In this document: piece by piece, positions 41,794 through 53,200 of the stretch
Layout of the letters: every line of letters begins with the position of its first letter
How positions within the stretch are numbered: position 1 is the stretch's first letter
Assembly (NCBI GenBank): GCA_025594325.1
Contig: JANHCV010000001.1
Location: 3,782,001-3,846,000, forward strand
Origin: Blastocladiella emersonii ATCC 22665
Taxonomy: Eukaryota; Blastocladiomycota; Blastocladiomycetes; Blastocladiales; Blastocladiaceae
Direction: 5' to 3'
Length of the DNA: 64,000 nucleotides
Program-made: the position numbers and the translations under genes
The notes under the pieces: generated by a model
The model's input: only the letters and a program-made list of their open reading frames with translations
Databases searched by the model: none
What the model was told of the DNA's origin: nothing

Positions 41794-42576
41794 ATGTTGA
41801 TCGCGACTAGTATCCGCACGCAGACCCTCCGTCGCGGCCTCGCCGTCACCACGATGTCGCGCCAGCGGCTGTTCCACGCGCAGCGGCCGCTCCTGTCCAC
41901 TTCGAGCACCGAGGACACGGCTACCGCGACAGCCACCACCGCTAAGGTCTCCGCCGCTGAGGGCGCCGTGACGCGGCGCACGGACGCGCTGCTGCAGCCG
42001 TGGTCGACGGTTCCCGCGGTGCCCAAGTACCTCGGCCTCGCGGGCCTGCTCCCGTTCCTCGCGACCACGCTTGGCGCGTACACTTGCGTGCCGACGGACA
42101 TTATGAGCTACCAGCTGCTCCAGGCGACGTACGGCGCGTCGATCTTGAGCTTCATGGGCGCGATCCACTGGGGGTCGGCTATGGCGGGCACCGGCTGTGC
42201 GTCCCTTCAGTGCGAGTGAATCCGCGCGTGCGTTGGACTAACGTCGCACGCGAGTGTAGCGCCTGCGACGGCCAACAAGCGGTACCTCATCTCGGTCGTC
42301 CCGAGCCTGGCCGGGTTCGCGAGCCTCAACATGCCGCCGGACCTCGCGCTGCCGCTGCAGCTGACGGGTTTCGGCCTGCTCCTCGCGCAAGACGTGCACG
42401 CGTGGCGGTACCGCGAGCTGCCGCTTTGGTACCCGACCCTGCGCGTGCTGCTCACGTCGGTCGTGGTCGGCACGCTTGGCGCGACGTGGTACGCCAACAA
42501 GCGACCGCTCGCGCAGTGCGACATGCTCGCGGACATCAAGGAGGACGCTCCGCGCAAGGGTTTGAAGAAGCAGTAA
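41794..42576 (+). CDS. DUF3429 (TMEM69-like) mitochondrial membrane protein, copy 4
   Basis: Exons 41794-42196 and 42260-42576 give 239 residues; the intron is 63 bases. The presequence is MLIATSIRTQTLRRGLAVTTM. The core (KYLGLAGLLPFLATTLGAYTCVP, LLQATYGASILSFMGAIHWG, SVVPSLAGFASLNMPPDLALP, WYPTLRVLLTSVVVGTLGATWY) is nearly residue-for-residue that of copy 1 at 23710, including the intact HWG signature. The two differ mainly in the N-terminal linker and the C-terminal ten residues (here EDAPRKGLKKQ). It opens the second array, in the same position relative to the pirin gene as copy 1 in the first. Confidence 0.85.
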
Positions 42577-42825
42577 CGTGGAAAAAATGTAATACAAACT
42601 ATCGTGGCGCAACGCGCCGTACATGCATGCATGCTTCGGGACGTGGTGGCGGCTTGCAGGAGCGCGCGCGCGGCCGAACGCGTTCGTTGCAGCGTCGACG
42701 CATTCAGGGGCAAAGAAGACCGACCCCCTGACGCCGCATCCGCCGCCCACCTCTCGCCCTTCCTCAAAGGTTTCTGCACTTCCCTCGCTCTTCCTCTCGT
42801 CCATGATCTTCAGAAACACGAAACC

Positions 42826-43870
42826 ATGAATCTAGCACGCAGTCTCTCCATGCAATCTCTCCGCCGCGGCCTCACCGCCACGCCCGCGGCGGGGTCGCGC
42901 TTCCATCTGCTTCATGCGCGGTTCAAGTCGAGCAAGTCGGCCAAGGCCCGCAAGAAGGCCGCCGGTAAGACCCGCGACAAGTCCACCGCCACGCCCGACC
43001 ACCCGGCCATCCGTGACGCCCGCGGAGTCCGTGACCATCCTGCCGTCCGTGACGATGCCGACATCCGCGCGTATCGAGCGGAGAAGGCGCGCGCCCTGGA
43101 GAAGTACACCGCGGCAATGGAAGCCAAGAAGGCCGACCCGTCCAAGAATGTCCTCAAGTCGCTCACCCCCAAGGAGATCGACCTTCTGATCCGGCCCGCC
43201 CCGGACGGGATAAAGGACGAGCGCCGCCGCAAGATCGAGGCTGCAATGGCCAAGGACCAGAGCGACGAGACGTGGCGCGAGGACGCGCTGCTGCAGCCAT
43301 GGTCAACGGTACCCGCAGAGAAAAAGTACCTTGGGCTCGCGTGCCTGCCGCCGTTCCTCGTCAACGCGTACAGCGCGTACACGTGTGTGCCGGCTGCCAT
43401 CTTGAGCCACCAGATGATGCAGGCGACGTATGGCGGATCGGTCCTTTGCTTCCTCGGCCTGTGTCATCGGGTCGTTGTTGAGGTCTATGACGACGGTGCG
43501 CCCTTTCTTGTCCGTTCAGACGCGCATGCACTCGCGCTGACGTCGCTCCCATCCATACAGGAGAAGTGCAGGTCACGAGGCCGTACATCATCTCGGTGAT
43601 TCCGTTCCTGGCCGGCGCCGCGAGCTTCTTCATGCAGCCCGACTACGCGCTTCCCGTCCAGATGGCGGGGCTCGGCTTGCTGTTCGCGCAGAGCATCCCG
43701 CGTGGAGGCGCGGCCACCTGCCGCCGTGGTTCCCGACGCTGCGCATCGTGCTCACGACCGTGGCCGTCGGCGCGCTTGGCGTGACGTGGTACGCCGACAA
43801 GCGGTCGCCCGCGCAGTACGACGTGGTCGCCGACATCAAGGAGGGCTTGCGCGTGCTCGAGATCGAGTAG
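42826..43870 (+). pseudogene. DUF3429 copy 5, frameshifted near the 3' end
   Basis: Exon 1 (42826-43495) and exon 2 (from 43561) splice in phase. They give a presequence (MNLARSLSMQSLRRGLTA), a charged linker with repeated DHPA/VRD units, and the DUF3429 core (LLQPWSTVPAEKKYLGLACLPPFLVNAY, MMQATYGGSVLCFLGL, PYIISVIPFLAGAASFF). At about 43703, one base is missing relative to copy 3 (SIPR followed by WRRGH in the shifted frame). The last helix, PTLRIVLTTVAVGALG, is therefore out of frame and translation ends at 43782-43784 with a foreign Arg/Cys-rich tail. The original stop at 43870 is still present. The shift is 29 bases upstream of the start of the identical duplication block. It may be a young pseudogene, a truncated but expressed protein, or an assembly error. 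Confidence 0.65.
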
Positions 43871-45181
43871 CCGCGGACGCCCCAGCGGCGGCAGCAGCAG
43901 TAGTAGCGTTGGGTGGGTCGGAATACACGCGGTGTGGCGCAACGCGTCGTCGTTTAGGACCTGAAACTGGGAGACGGTTGGACGGGGAACACGAGCGCTT
44001 GAGGACAAGCTCAGGGGCCACGGTTTTAAGCTCACATCGATCCTCAGTAATCGCACCATGGAAGTTGATGAATCGTTCGCGCGGACCGTCGCCCGCATCG
44101 TGGCCGCGCGAGAGCAGATCGAGGGCGTCGGAGTTACGGTCCGTCGCACGTTGGGCACTGTCGGAATGCCCAACCTCGACCCGTTCCTGCTCCTCGACGA
44201 TTTTGCGTAAGAGAGCGCGTGCTGTCGCGGAAGACCTGAAATTCTTACACGAACGAACGGTAGCGTCGATCCGCCGGCGGGGTTCGCGGATCACCCGCAC
44301 CGCGGGTTCGAGACGGTCTCGTACCTCCTCTCGGGCAGCAGCGAGCACGAGGACTTTGCCGGGCATCGTGGTCGCCTCGGACCGGGCGACCTGCAGTGGG
44401 TGCGTCAGCACCGATCACGCCTTGCACGCCGGCTTACACCGCAAGAGTAGATGACAGCGGGCCGCGGGATCGTGCACGCCGAGGTGCCCACGGGCAAGAC
44501 CACGGCCACGGGCCTGCAGCTGTGGGTCAACCTGCCCGCGTCCGAGAAGATGTGCGAGCCGCGGTACCAGGAGCTGCGCGGCGCCAACCTGCCGCGCGTG
44601 TCGCCGTCTCCCGGAATCGACGTGATCGTGCTTGCGGGCGATGCGTTCGGCGCAGCGGCCAAGGTGCGCACCGCCACGCCCATGTGCTACTTTGACGTGA
44701 CGGTGCAGCCCGGGTCCCGCGTCGCGGTGCCGCTGCCGCCCGCGTACAATGCGCTCGTGTACGTGCTCTCGGGCGCGGTGGTCGTGAGCGGGTCGCGTGA
44801 GGCCAAGGCGCATGAGTGCATCGTCCTAGACTCGGTGCCAAACGGCGCGACCGCATCGCACGTCGACGCGGCCGTGGCCATCGACGCGACCTGTCCCGCG
44901 CGTCTCGTCGTGCTCGGCGGTGAGCCCATCAATGGTGCGTCTTAGGCGCGAGCATGCGTCCGATCAGCTCACATATCACGACCCGAATAGAGCCGATCGT
45001 GCGCCACGGACCGTTCGTGATGAACACGTACGACGAGATCCGCGAGGCCATGGACGACTACCACAACGGCCGCAACGGGTTCGAGCGCGCGCCCAGGTTC
45101 CGCAGCAAGATCGGGAAGCGTGTTGCCGCGGCAGCGGCGGCCTCGGCTGCTTCGACGCGATCCCGAAGCGGGTCGGCCGCC
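43732..45181 (+). repeat. Direct segmental duplication, right copy (1,450 bp)
   Basis: Partner of 26823-28272. Outside the block the flanking DUF3429 sequences remain homologous but clearly diverged on the left, and are unrelated on the right (NEDD8-independent sequence leading to SHY1). This pattern fits an old array duplication whose pirin end was recently homogenised. Confidence 0.9.
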
Positions 45182-45199
45182 AACGCCGCCTCCAAGTGA
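44058..45199 (+). CDS. Pirin-family bicupin, copy B
   Basis: Exons 44058-44206, 44264-44399, 44451-44934 and 44991-45199 give 325 residues. It is identical to copy A at 27149 through the first 319 or so codons, then ends SAANAASK instead of SAAAK because the duplication stops inside the last exon. All metal-ligand motifs of the first cupin (HPHRG, later His and Glu) are kept. With the same introns and at least 187 bases of identical upstream DNA, the two genes are expected to be co-expressed. Confidence 0.92.
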
Positions 45200-45355
45200 A
45201 GCTTGCTGGGCGTGTCTCGCGGGCCAGCTGGCCTCAGCGGCCCGTCTTCGCGCGCGTCAAGCATCCACGGCTGCCTCGCGAATCGTGCTGCGTGACCTGA
45301 CGAGCGAGTCGCGCGAGTGTACAATCAAAAACTACATTTCTACTAGCCCAACCAC

Positions 45356-46413
45356 TCACAACCGACGACCCTTGACGCCCGCGAACCCGGACTGCGCCGC
45401 CTGCCGCGCGGCCGCGGAGCGGCGGCGCATGACGAGCATGGCGGTGGTCGCGGCCGACAGCATGTACCAGGTGACGGCGTACTCGAGGTGGTTGTTGCGC
45501 AGGTTGGCCGTCGGCTCCTTGGGGATCGGCAGGCCGCGCTCGGCGCGCGCCGTCGCGGTCGGGTCCGAGACTAGAGAGAGCGGGACGTGTGAGTTTAACG
45601 GTCAGGGAGAGAAGAGGGGCGGCGTACGCTTGTCACACTGCTCGACGAGCAGCGGCTCGGTGCGCGCGAGCTTGGCCATGGTCGAAACGTCGAGCCAGTA
45701 CCACGTGTTACTCGCCGGTTCGTTCTCGTGGGCCCACGACGGGCGCTAGACGGGCGCAAGGGTCAGCGACGCGAAGCCGATCGTTTCGATGCTAGGACGC
45801 ACCTCGCCAGCGCGCTTGAGCAGACCCACGACGGGGCCCTGGTTCTCGGGGACGGCAGCGTCGAACCGGTCGCGCGACGTGCCGGCGGCCGACCGCGCGA
45901 CCCACCCGCGGTTCACGAGGACCCGCTCGCTACACGGTCCGCGCGCATCAGCCTTACGCTGTCCGACAATTTAAACCTCATCACGCACCCAGTCGCGAGC
46001 TCAAAAGGCGCGACGGCGTGAAACCCGGGCTGTCCCTCGCGCACGCGCGGGCCGACAAGGAACTCGGCCGCGAGGTCGAACTGGCCGTCGAGCCGGACCT
46101 TGGTGTGGTCCGACGGCAAATCCGCGTCGGCAGCGCGCACGGCGAGCGGGACCGGGTCGCGCGCGAGTGCCGCCTCGGTCTGCTTGATCAGGTCCAGCTT
46201 CCACTGCAGCCGGTACACTTGCCACGACCCGAGGCAGAAGGCGGCGGCGGGGAAGGCGGCGAGGAGCGTCATGGGTTGATGCGTTGGGTTGCGTTGCGGG
46301 TAGTCTATCGCCCAAGTTACATGGAGGGGGAGTTGCTTGAAGGGAGGAGAGCGGTCGCTGCGTTGATGGTCGCCGCTTGACGCGATGGGCCTCGCTGCCA
46401 TCGCGTCGTTCAA
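45356..46413 (-). CDS. SHY1: Cytochrome oxidase assembly factor Shy1/SURF1
   Basis: Exons 46413-45989, 45929-45803, 45745-45628 and 45570-45356 (minus) give up to 294 residues; introns are 57-59 bases. Family motifs are AAFCLGSWQVYRLQWKLDLI (first helix and following basic stretch), FLVGPRVREGQPGFHAVAPF, VLVNRGWVAR, NTWYWLDVSTMAK and LRNNHLEYAVTWYMLS (second helix). Shy1 acts in the mitochondrial inner membrane during heme a/Cox1 maturation. Both helices and the intermembrane loop are present. The N-terminus is uncertain: Met at 46413 gives a weak presequence, whereas Met at 46272 falls inside the first helix, so an upstream exon is possible. It is convergent with pirin copy B. Confidence 0.88.
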
Positions 46414-46600
46414 GCCCGGCAGAGGAATATGACTAGGATTGTTGTATGAACACAGATAGAATGTACAGACTCAACAAAATGAAAGGGGGGCAAAAGGTGA
46501 GGAAGGTGAGGGGGTGATTGGTGTGTGCGGGGGTGAGGGGGGGAATGAGTTACAAGGAGGGGGAGGGGACGGCCAGCCGACGAGACGAGGACGACGTCGC

Positions 46601-48652
46601 TTACGCCGTCACGGCGGCCGACATGGAGTCGATCGAGTCGCGGACGATGCGGGCGACGCGCTCGAGGCTGATGCGCTGGGCAATCGAGACGGACCAGTCG
46701 GTGACGACGTGGTCGCTGTATCCCTCGGCCACGGCCACGTCGATCATGGCGAGGGCCTCGCGCAAGTCGCGGGCCGTGCCGACGCCGTTGTCGAGGCACC
46801 ACGCGAGCGCGATGCACGCCGACGGGTAGCGCTGCGCGGCCGACAGCCGGTACCAGTAGACGGCCGTCTCCGTGTCGACGTCGGTGCCCGTGCCGTGCTG
46901 GTACGAGTGCGCGAGCTTGTTTTGGGCGCCCGCGTGGCCCTGCTCGGCGGCGCGCCGGTACCAGTACAGCGCCTGCTTGTGGTCCTGGTCGACGCCCGTG
47001 CCCGTCGAGTACATGTACGCGAGGTTGTGCTCGGCCCACGGGTTGCCCTGCTCGGCCGCGAACCGGTACCAGCGCACCGCCTCGTCCACGTTCTTGTCGT
47101 CCATGCCGAGCCCCTCCTCGTAAAAGTACCCGAGGCTGTTGGCCGCCAGCGCGTTGCCGCACTCGGCCGCGCGCTTGTACCAGTAGTAGGCCTCGCGCAG
47201 GTCCTTCTCGACGCCGATCGCCTCCTCGCGGCAGTACCCGAGGTTGTACATGGCGACCGTCTCGCCCTTGTGCGCGGCCCGCTCGTAGTACTGGTACGCG
47301 AGCTCCGCGTCCTTGGCGATGCCGAACCCCTCGCCGTAGCAGTACCCCATGATGCCCTCGCCGCGCGGCGAGCCCTGCGCCGCGCTCTGCGCGTACCAGT
47401 GGACCGCCTCCTCGGGCGATTTCTCGACGCCGACGCCGTCGTGGAAGCAGGTGCCGAGCGAGTACTGGGCGGACGCGTCGCCCATGATGGCCGCGGCCCA
47501 CCACAGCCACGCGAGCGGATCGGGTGCGCCGTCGGCGCGGCGGCGCGGGTGTGGGTCGAAGACTGAGGGGTCGTTGCACTCGAGGACGGGCTCGTTGGGC
47601 TCGGCGAGCTGGCGCACGCGCGCCTGCCACTGCTCCGACTCGGCGCGGTTCATGTGCACGTAGGGCCGGCCGTAGCGGCGCAGGAACGAGAGCCGCGCCA
47701 TGGCGAGGGCGCTCCCCGCCTGGGCCGCGCCCATGTAGTAGGGCTCGCACGCGCGGAACGACTGCTCGGTGCCGAGCCCAAATTCGTGGCAGAATCCGAC
47801 CAGCGCGCTCGCCTTGGCCACGCCCGCATCGTCGGCGAGCGCGCGCAGCACGCGGAACGCGCGCGCGTGGTCCTTGGCGCACCCGTCGAGACCGAACAGG
47901 TACGCCTCGGCCGCGCGCAGGTAGTCGGCCTGCACCGTCGGCGAGGTCAGGTCGAGCTGCTGCATCAGGCGGTCCACGTCCGCCAGCGCGGCCGCGTGCA
48001 GCGGCGCGTGCGCGGCGCGCAGGTGCGAGTGGAAGTGGCGGCGCACGGGCGACGACGGCTCGGCCGCCACGGCGTGACCGTAGATTTCGTCCTCGGCGGC
48101 CGCCATGAGCATGTCGGCGACGGCGACCGAGGCGGGCGACTTGGGCTGCGCGTCCCACAGCGACGGGAGCTCGGCGGCCAACGGGGCCGTGATGGCGGGG
48201 GAACGCGGGCTGAGCGGCAGCGCGTAGCCCGAGGCCGAGGCAATGGCGATGGCGGCCTCGAGCTCCTCGGCGAGGGCCATGGTGAAGGAAACCGACGCGG
48301 CCGTGGCCGTCGACGAGTTGGCCAGCGGGGTGCGCGGCAGCGTGCGAGCGGTGCGCAGGCCCGACGACGGGCGCGGCGACACGCTGGGCGACGGCAGCGG
48401 CGTGTGGCGCGAGACGGCGTGCGCGGCGCCGACGGCGGGGCCGCCCGACGTGGTGGTGGTGGCGGAGGTGAGGGACGGGCCGGCCACGTCCGACACTTCA
48501 AGGTCGAGGGCGGACGCCGACGAGGCGAACTTGGGCGACTCGAGCGCGGGCTCGATGGCGGCCACGGCGTCCGGGGCGGTGGCGGTGGACAGGTCGATGC
48601 GCAGGAACGAGGCGGCGCTGGGGGTGGTGCTCGACGTGTCCGTGTTGATCAT
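46601..48652 (-). CDS. Sel1-like repeat protein (Skt5/Dsf2-like)
   Basis: A single exon encodes 683 residues. The first 230 are Ser/Thr/Ala/Pro-rich and probably disordered. From about 240 the Sel1-type tetratricopeptide repeats begin (AAEAYLFGLDG, ASALVGFCHEFGLGTEQ). A regular array of 36-38-residue units follows from about 370 to 640, with repeated phrases such as AQYSLGTCFHDGVGVEK, AMYNLGYCREEAIGVEK and AEHNLAYMYSTGTGVDQ. Such proteins are scaffolds; fungal relatives regulate chitin synthase III (Skt5/Chs4) or act with kinases (Dsf2). No C-terminal CAAX box is seen, so Skt5 identity is not supported. Partners are unknown. Confidence 0.82.
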   Translation of the reverse strand: MINTDTSSTTPSAASFLRIDLSTATAPDAVAAIEPALESPKFASSASALDLEVSDVAGPSLTSATTTTSGGPAVGAAHAVSRHTPLPSPSVSPRPSSGLRTARTLPRTPLANSSTATAASVSFTMALAEELEAAIAIASASGYALPLSPRSPAITAPLAAELPSLWDAQPKSPASVAVADMLMAAAEDEIYGHAVAAEPSSPVRRHFHSHLRAAHAPLHAAALADVDRLMQQLDLTSPTVQADYLRAAEAYLFGLDGCAKDHARAFRVLRALADDAGVAKASALVGFCHEFGLGTEQSFRACEPYYMGAAQAGSALAMARLSFLRRYGRPYVHMNRAESEQWQARVRQLAEPNEPVLECNDPSVFDPHPRRRADGAPDPLAWLWWAAAIMGDASAQYSLGTCFHDGVGVEKSPEEAVHWYAQSAAQGSPRGEGIMGYCYGEGFGIAKDAELAYQYYERAAHKGETVAMYNLGYCREEAIGVEKDLREAYYWYKRAAECGNALAANSLGYFYEEGLGMDDKNVDEAVRWYRFAAEQGNPWAEHNLAYMYSTGTGVDQDHKQALYWYRRAAEQGHAGAQNKLAHSYQHGTGTDVDTETAVYWYRLSAAQRYPSACIALAWCLDNGVGTARDLREALAMIDVAVAEGYSDHVVTDWSVSIAQRISLERVARIVRDSIDSMSAAVTA

Positions 48653-50286
48653 GGTCGAGCAGGTCGAGGGCGGGTGGAGCGAGAGAGAGGGCTCTGGAGG
48701 AAGCGAGGAACGAGACGGAATCCGCGACGAGCAGACGGTGGTGGCGCGCGTCGGCCGAGCAGCAGTGAGTAATCAGTCGGCGAACGGCGAACTTCGGACG
48801 ACGAGCTCTGCGTCTGCGTACCGCTCGTCTATGCGTGGGGGGAATGTGGCCGGTCGACGGCGCACGCTCGTGGAATGCAGGCCCCCAGGTCTATCGACGG
48901 TGGCGCGGGGAGTGGCGAATGCTGCTGCAGGCGGAGAAGCAGTGCGGCGAGGCGCAGTGTGCAGGGCAGCGATGGGGGCGTGCTTGAGGAGGGTGCGCGA
49001 GTCGACGGCGATGGGCAAGTTGGGGATTCGTTGGCGAGAGAGGGGGGAGAAGCGGGGAGAAGAGCGAGGGCGGCGGCCAGCAGCCAGCGGCAGCGGTGGT
49101 GGTGGCGCACTCCTCCTGCCGGCTCGCCTTCCTTGCCGTCCCGTCCGTGCTCGCGGCCTGCCCGCCTGGCCAACGACCTCCGCCTCGCACGCTTCCAAGT
49201 CACGGTTCACGAAAATGAATGCGGCTATGCGCTGGCGTCAGCGCACTCGCGTCACGGACGCCTGTGACGCGACGCCACGTCCGCCTGCGCCGCTGAGCAC
49301 CGAGCAACAAGCCCAAGCGGGCCCCCTGAGCGCTCATCTGCCCCGAATGCCGGTTCTGCGATTGTATCGCGAAATTCGGCATCGACCCGGTGCCGCCTGC
49401 GCGAGGACGGCCAAGGCGGATACGAATGCGGACCAGTTCGAGGTCGCGTTCGGCAGCGATCGGCCAGCCAATCAGGAACGCGTCTGCTCACCTGACTGTG
49501 GCTGAGTCGCCTGGCAACGCGTCGCGTGATGTCAGCCACGCGTCCCCGGCAGCCCTGGCGCCCCTCGCTCCGCGATCAATAAAACCAGTTGGCGGGCCCC
49601 GCCCACCCACGTCTTGTTTCATTAACACTTATTATCCAGCACAACTTCAAAAGCACCTTTCTCGAGGCGACTCTCGCGAGTTGTCGAAGACGGTCCTGGG
49701 TCGTCCAGTTGATGCAGGAGCGATGCCGCTACGTCGGACACGCAGACAGATTGGGTGCGAGATTGCTGCGGTCAAAGACCGGGTGGGCTTTCTCGCAATT
49801 CTGCTGTGACAATCGCGATCCCTTTGCCGGGGATGTTTTGCTACTTTGGCCTTTGTTTGACGTGAGGGTGGTAGTGTGCGATTGCGCACGGCGACGACTT
49901 GACTTGAGCGGAAATGGTCTTCATGACCAAGTAAGCTTCTACTTCAGCGCGTTCAGCTCGTTGAAGGCCACAGCAAGCTCTCACGGGCATGGATGCCTTC
50001 AGCGACCGACCGCTAACTGCATACCATCAACGGCACCCTCGCCGCCCTCACCTCCCGCGGCCACCGGCAGCCTCCCTGTCCCCTCGATCCCAATCCTGCA
50101 GCTGCCCGACGACGCGCCGCCGCTCAGCCCCGTCGAGACGGACGCGCCGCCGCCCGTGTTCGTGATCACCAGCACGCCATCGTCAGAGTCGCTCGCGAGA
50201 GATGACGGCGACGGCGATGGGCCACCAGTTGTGATTGTTGCTCCGCCTAATGGAGACGAGCTATAGACATGCAATTGTTTGGTATA
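48653..50286. other. Large intergenic region, one doubtful ORF
   Basis: This 1.6-kb gap lies upstream of the Sel1-repeat gene (minus) and downstream of MUS81 (minus). Most frames are noise. A plus-strand frame ending at 50266 has a Pro/Val/Asp-rich tail (LQLPDDAPPLSPVETDAPP, then VFVITSTPSSESLARDDGDG) that looks somewhat coding. It has no ATG in a sensible position and no convincing splice partner, so I do not call it. An AT-richer patch at 49570-49660 separates the two halves. Confidence 0.35.
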
Positions 50287-53200
50287 TCAACGCTGCTTAC
50301 AGAAGAGCTCGGCGATCTTGATGCTGACCGCTTGCCCAATCTTTTGCTGTGTGGTGAGGCGAACCTGCTTCTCCTTCTCGTAGTCTTCGCTCCAGTTGCT
50401 GAGGAACAGGCCCCGCTCGTCCTCGGCCAGCGCCTGGTAGTTGTCGCGCAGCGCCCGCGGCGTCTTGAAGTAGTTGGCGATGAAGGTGGCCTTCTCCGCC
50501 GTCACGCCGTTCACCATCATGAGCTGCTTGACAAGGTAGGTGTGGACCGTGATCTGGGGCTGCTTGACGAACAGCGCCTGGAAGTCCTCGTACAGCAGGT
50601 GCGGCGAGTGCACGCACCGGTCGATGCTCGCCGCCGTGTTGCAGAACTCGTCCGCGGCGTCGGCTGAGACGGGCCGCAGCGTGCCGTCGGCGGGGTCGAC
50701 GCACCCGTACGACTTGAACTGGGCCCACTCGTCGGCCGAGCGAAACTGGTTCGACGACAGGTAGTACACGGGGCGGCCCGCCCACAGCCGCGCAATCGAC
50801 TTGGTCATCTGCGCGATCAGCGCGACCGTCTCGTCGGCGGACCGCGTCGTCTGCAGGTTCATGCTGTGCCACGCCACGACCTTGGTCGTGGCCGTGACCG
50901 CGGCCTTGCGCTTCGACTCGTCGTTGTCCTTGACCTGGTGGTTCTTGGGCTCGGCCTCGACCAGGTACGTGATCTGCGGCAGCGCCGTCGCCTGCATGCG
51001 CGCCTTTTGCTCGTACCACCGCTTGTCGTTGATGCTGCTGTACAGGTCGTCGAGCCGCTTGCGCTCGGCAATGTAGTCGAGCACAACGTACCCGCACCGG
51101 GCAGCGGCGGCGGCGGTCCCGGGACGCGGCCGCGCGACCCACAGCATGTCGCCGATCGCGAGCGCCTGCTGCTCGACATGGACGCCGAACTCGTTGCGGT
51201 ACCGCGCCATGGACTCGGAGTGGCCCTTGGACGCAAACTCGCGGTGGTCGACGAGCAGGACGACGTCGTACGAGTTGGGCGGTAGCACGTTGATGCGGAA
51301 CGGGGTCCACGTCGGGACAGCGGGCGGCGCGGGCGGCGGTGGCGTCGAGATCAGGCGGGCCTGCGCGATCTGGCTCGACGGCTGGCTCGAGGACGGCTGC
51401 GACGAGGACGGCGGCGACGAGGTCGATGACGAGCGGGAGAGGGAAGAGGATGCCGAGGATGGACGTGACGAGGGTGCTGGTTGGGAGTGCGACTGGGAGT
51501 GTGACTGCGACTGCGACTTGGACTGCGACTGGGACGAGGCGGAAGCGCGAGGCATCGGACTCGCGGTCGCGTGCCGACGCGAAGCTGCAGTTGCTGCTGC
51601 GGCCGATGCGGCGGCAGCGAGTTTGGACGAGGCCGCCTGCGTGCCGTTGGCCTTTTTCTGCGACGCGGGCTGCGGCCGAGGCGGCGAAGATCGAGGTGAC
51701 GGAGCGGCGGCGGAACCGAGCTGCAGGTGCTCGCTGATGAACAACGAATCGCGCCAACCGTCAGCCCTGCCGAGCGAATCGATCATGGGCGACGGGCCGC
51801 AGCGGTTCCGGTTCTGCTCGAGGATCGGCCGAGCCGTGGCGAGACGCGGCTCGAGAATCTCGAGGTTGTCGTCCGAGTCGCTGGACGACTGCGCCGCGGG
51901 CGGACGCCGAGTAGATCGGCCGCCCGCGATGCTGTCGTCGTCGCTGTCGTCGAGGACAACGACCTGGCTCGACGTCGACTTGACCGAGGACTGGCTCGCG
52001 GGGAGGTCGCGCCCGCGCGTGCCCGTGCGGTGCTGGCTCGACTGCGAACCCGAAACCTCCTGCGAGCGGGCTGACGGCGGCGGGCGGGGCTGCGACTCGA
52101 GCTCGTACGGCACCTCCCACTGCGCCTCCATCTCCTTGTCCCAGCGGTCGAGCGGCGACGGACCGATAACGGGAGCGGGACGGGGTGGACGTTGGGCTGA
52201 TGAACTTGCGCCCGTCGAAGCCGACGACGAGGTGCTGGGGCGAACGACAGTCGGAGCGGGTGGCGGCACGCCGTCGAGGGCGGGGATCGACTGCACCTCG
52301 CGGTTGAGCCGGCGCAGCTCGTGGTAAATGGATCGGGCGAGGTCGGTGCCGGCCGCCGTGAGCGAGTGCAGTTTGCCGCTCTCGTCTGACGAGATCATCT
52401 CGTGTTCCCGCAGCCGCTTGATAACGGCCGTCGCCTGGTTATCGACCTTGGCGGTACAGAAGCGGCGCGCGCGCAGAATGAGATCGGCGCGCGTGACCAT
52501 GGCGCGCGGAGGCGTCTCGACCGACCACTCGAGAAAGGCCATAAGGAGCGCGTAGGGGACCGAGCCCTGCATCGGCGGGTTCGCCCGCGAGATGCCGCCG
52601 CGGCTGCGTTTCGGGGCGGGTTCGGCGGCGGCGGCCGAGTCGGTCGAAGCAGCATTCGAGCGTTTGCGCCCGTTTGAGGAGGCAGCAGCCGGCGACGAGG
52701 ACGAAGAAGAAGTAGCAGCGGGAGGTCGCGGGACCGGCTGGACGGCAACAATCTCGTCATCGTCGTCGAACTCGGACTCGGACTCGGGCCGAGGTGGGTT
52801 GCCGAGATGAGCAAAGATTTCAGACGCCGCCTTCTGCGCGTGTGCAGCCGCGGAGAGATTCGTGCGAGGTGCAGCCGCGCTGCTGCGCGAAGACGTCAAG
52901 TCCGGCAGTGGCGGGATCTCGAGCGGCGGCCGTTTCGAGGAGGTCCGCTTCGCAGGTGCGCGTTGCGGCGAGGTTGAGGCTATAAGCGGTCCGAAGCGGT
53001 CAAGATCGCATCGAGCATTGCGTGTCCCAGGAAGGCGTACCTGAGGCCGATCCGCGCTTCGAGCTAGAGGCACCGACGCTGTCGCCGTCTACCCCAAGCA
53101 TGGCGAGCTCCTCATCGATAATCGCGCCGACTACTGGGCCAATACCGTCGACCTTCTGCGCATCCTTCCCGTTTGTAACGAGGGTCGGGTACTGTTTCAG

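Noticed and set aside
46410-48158. 582-codon second minus-strand frame across the Sel1-repeat gene
   Set aside because: It is a shadow of the Sel1 frame, with Arg/Gly/Ala composition and no motif.
49589-50266. Plus-strand frame with a Pro/Asp-rich tail
   Set aside because: It has no ATG in a plausible place and no phase-keeping splice; composition alone is not enough.
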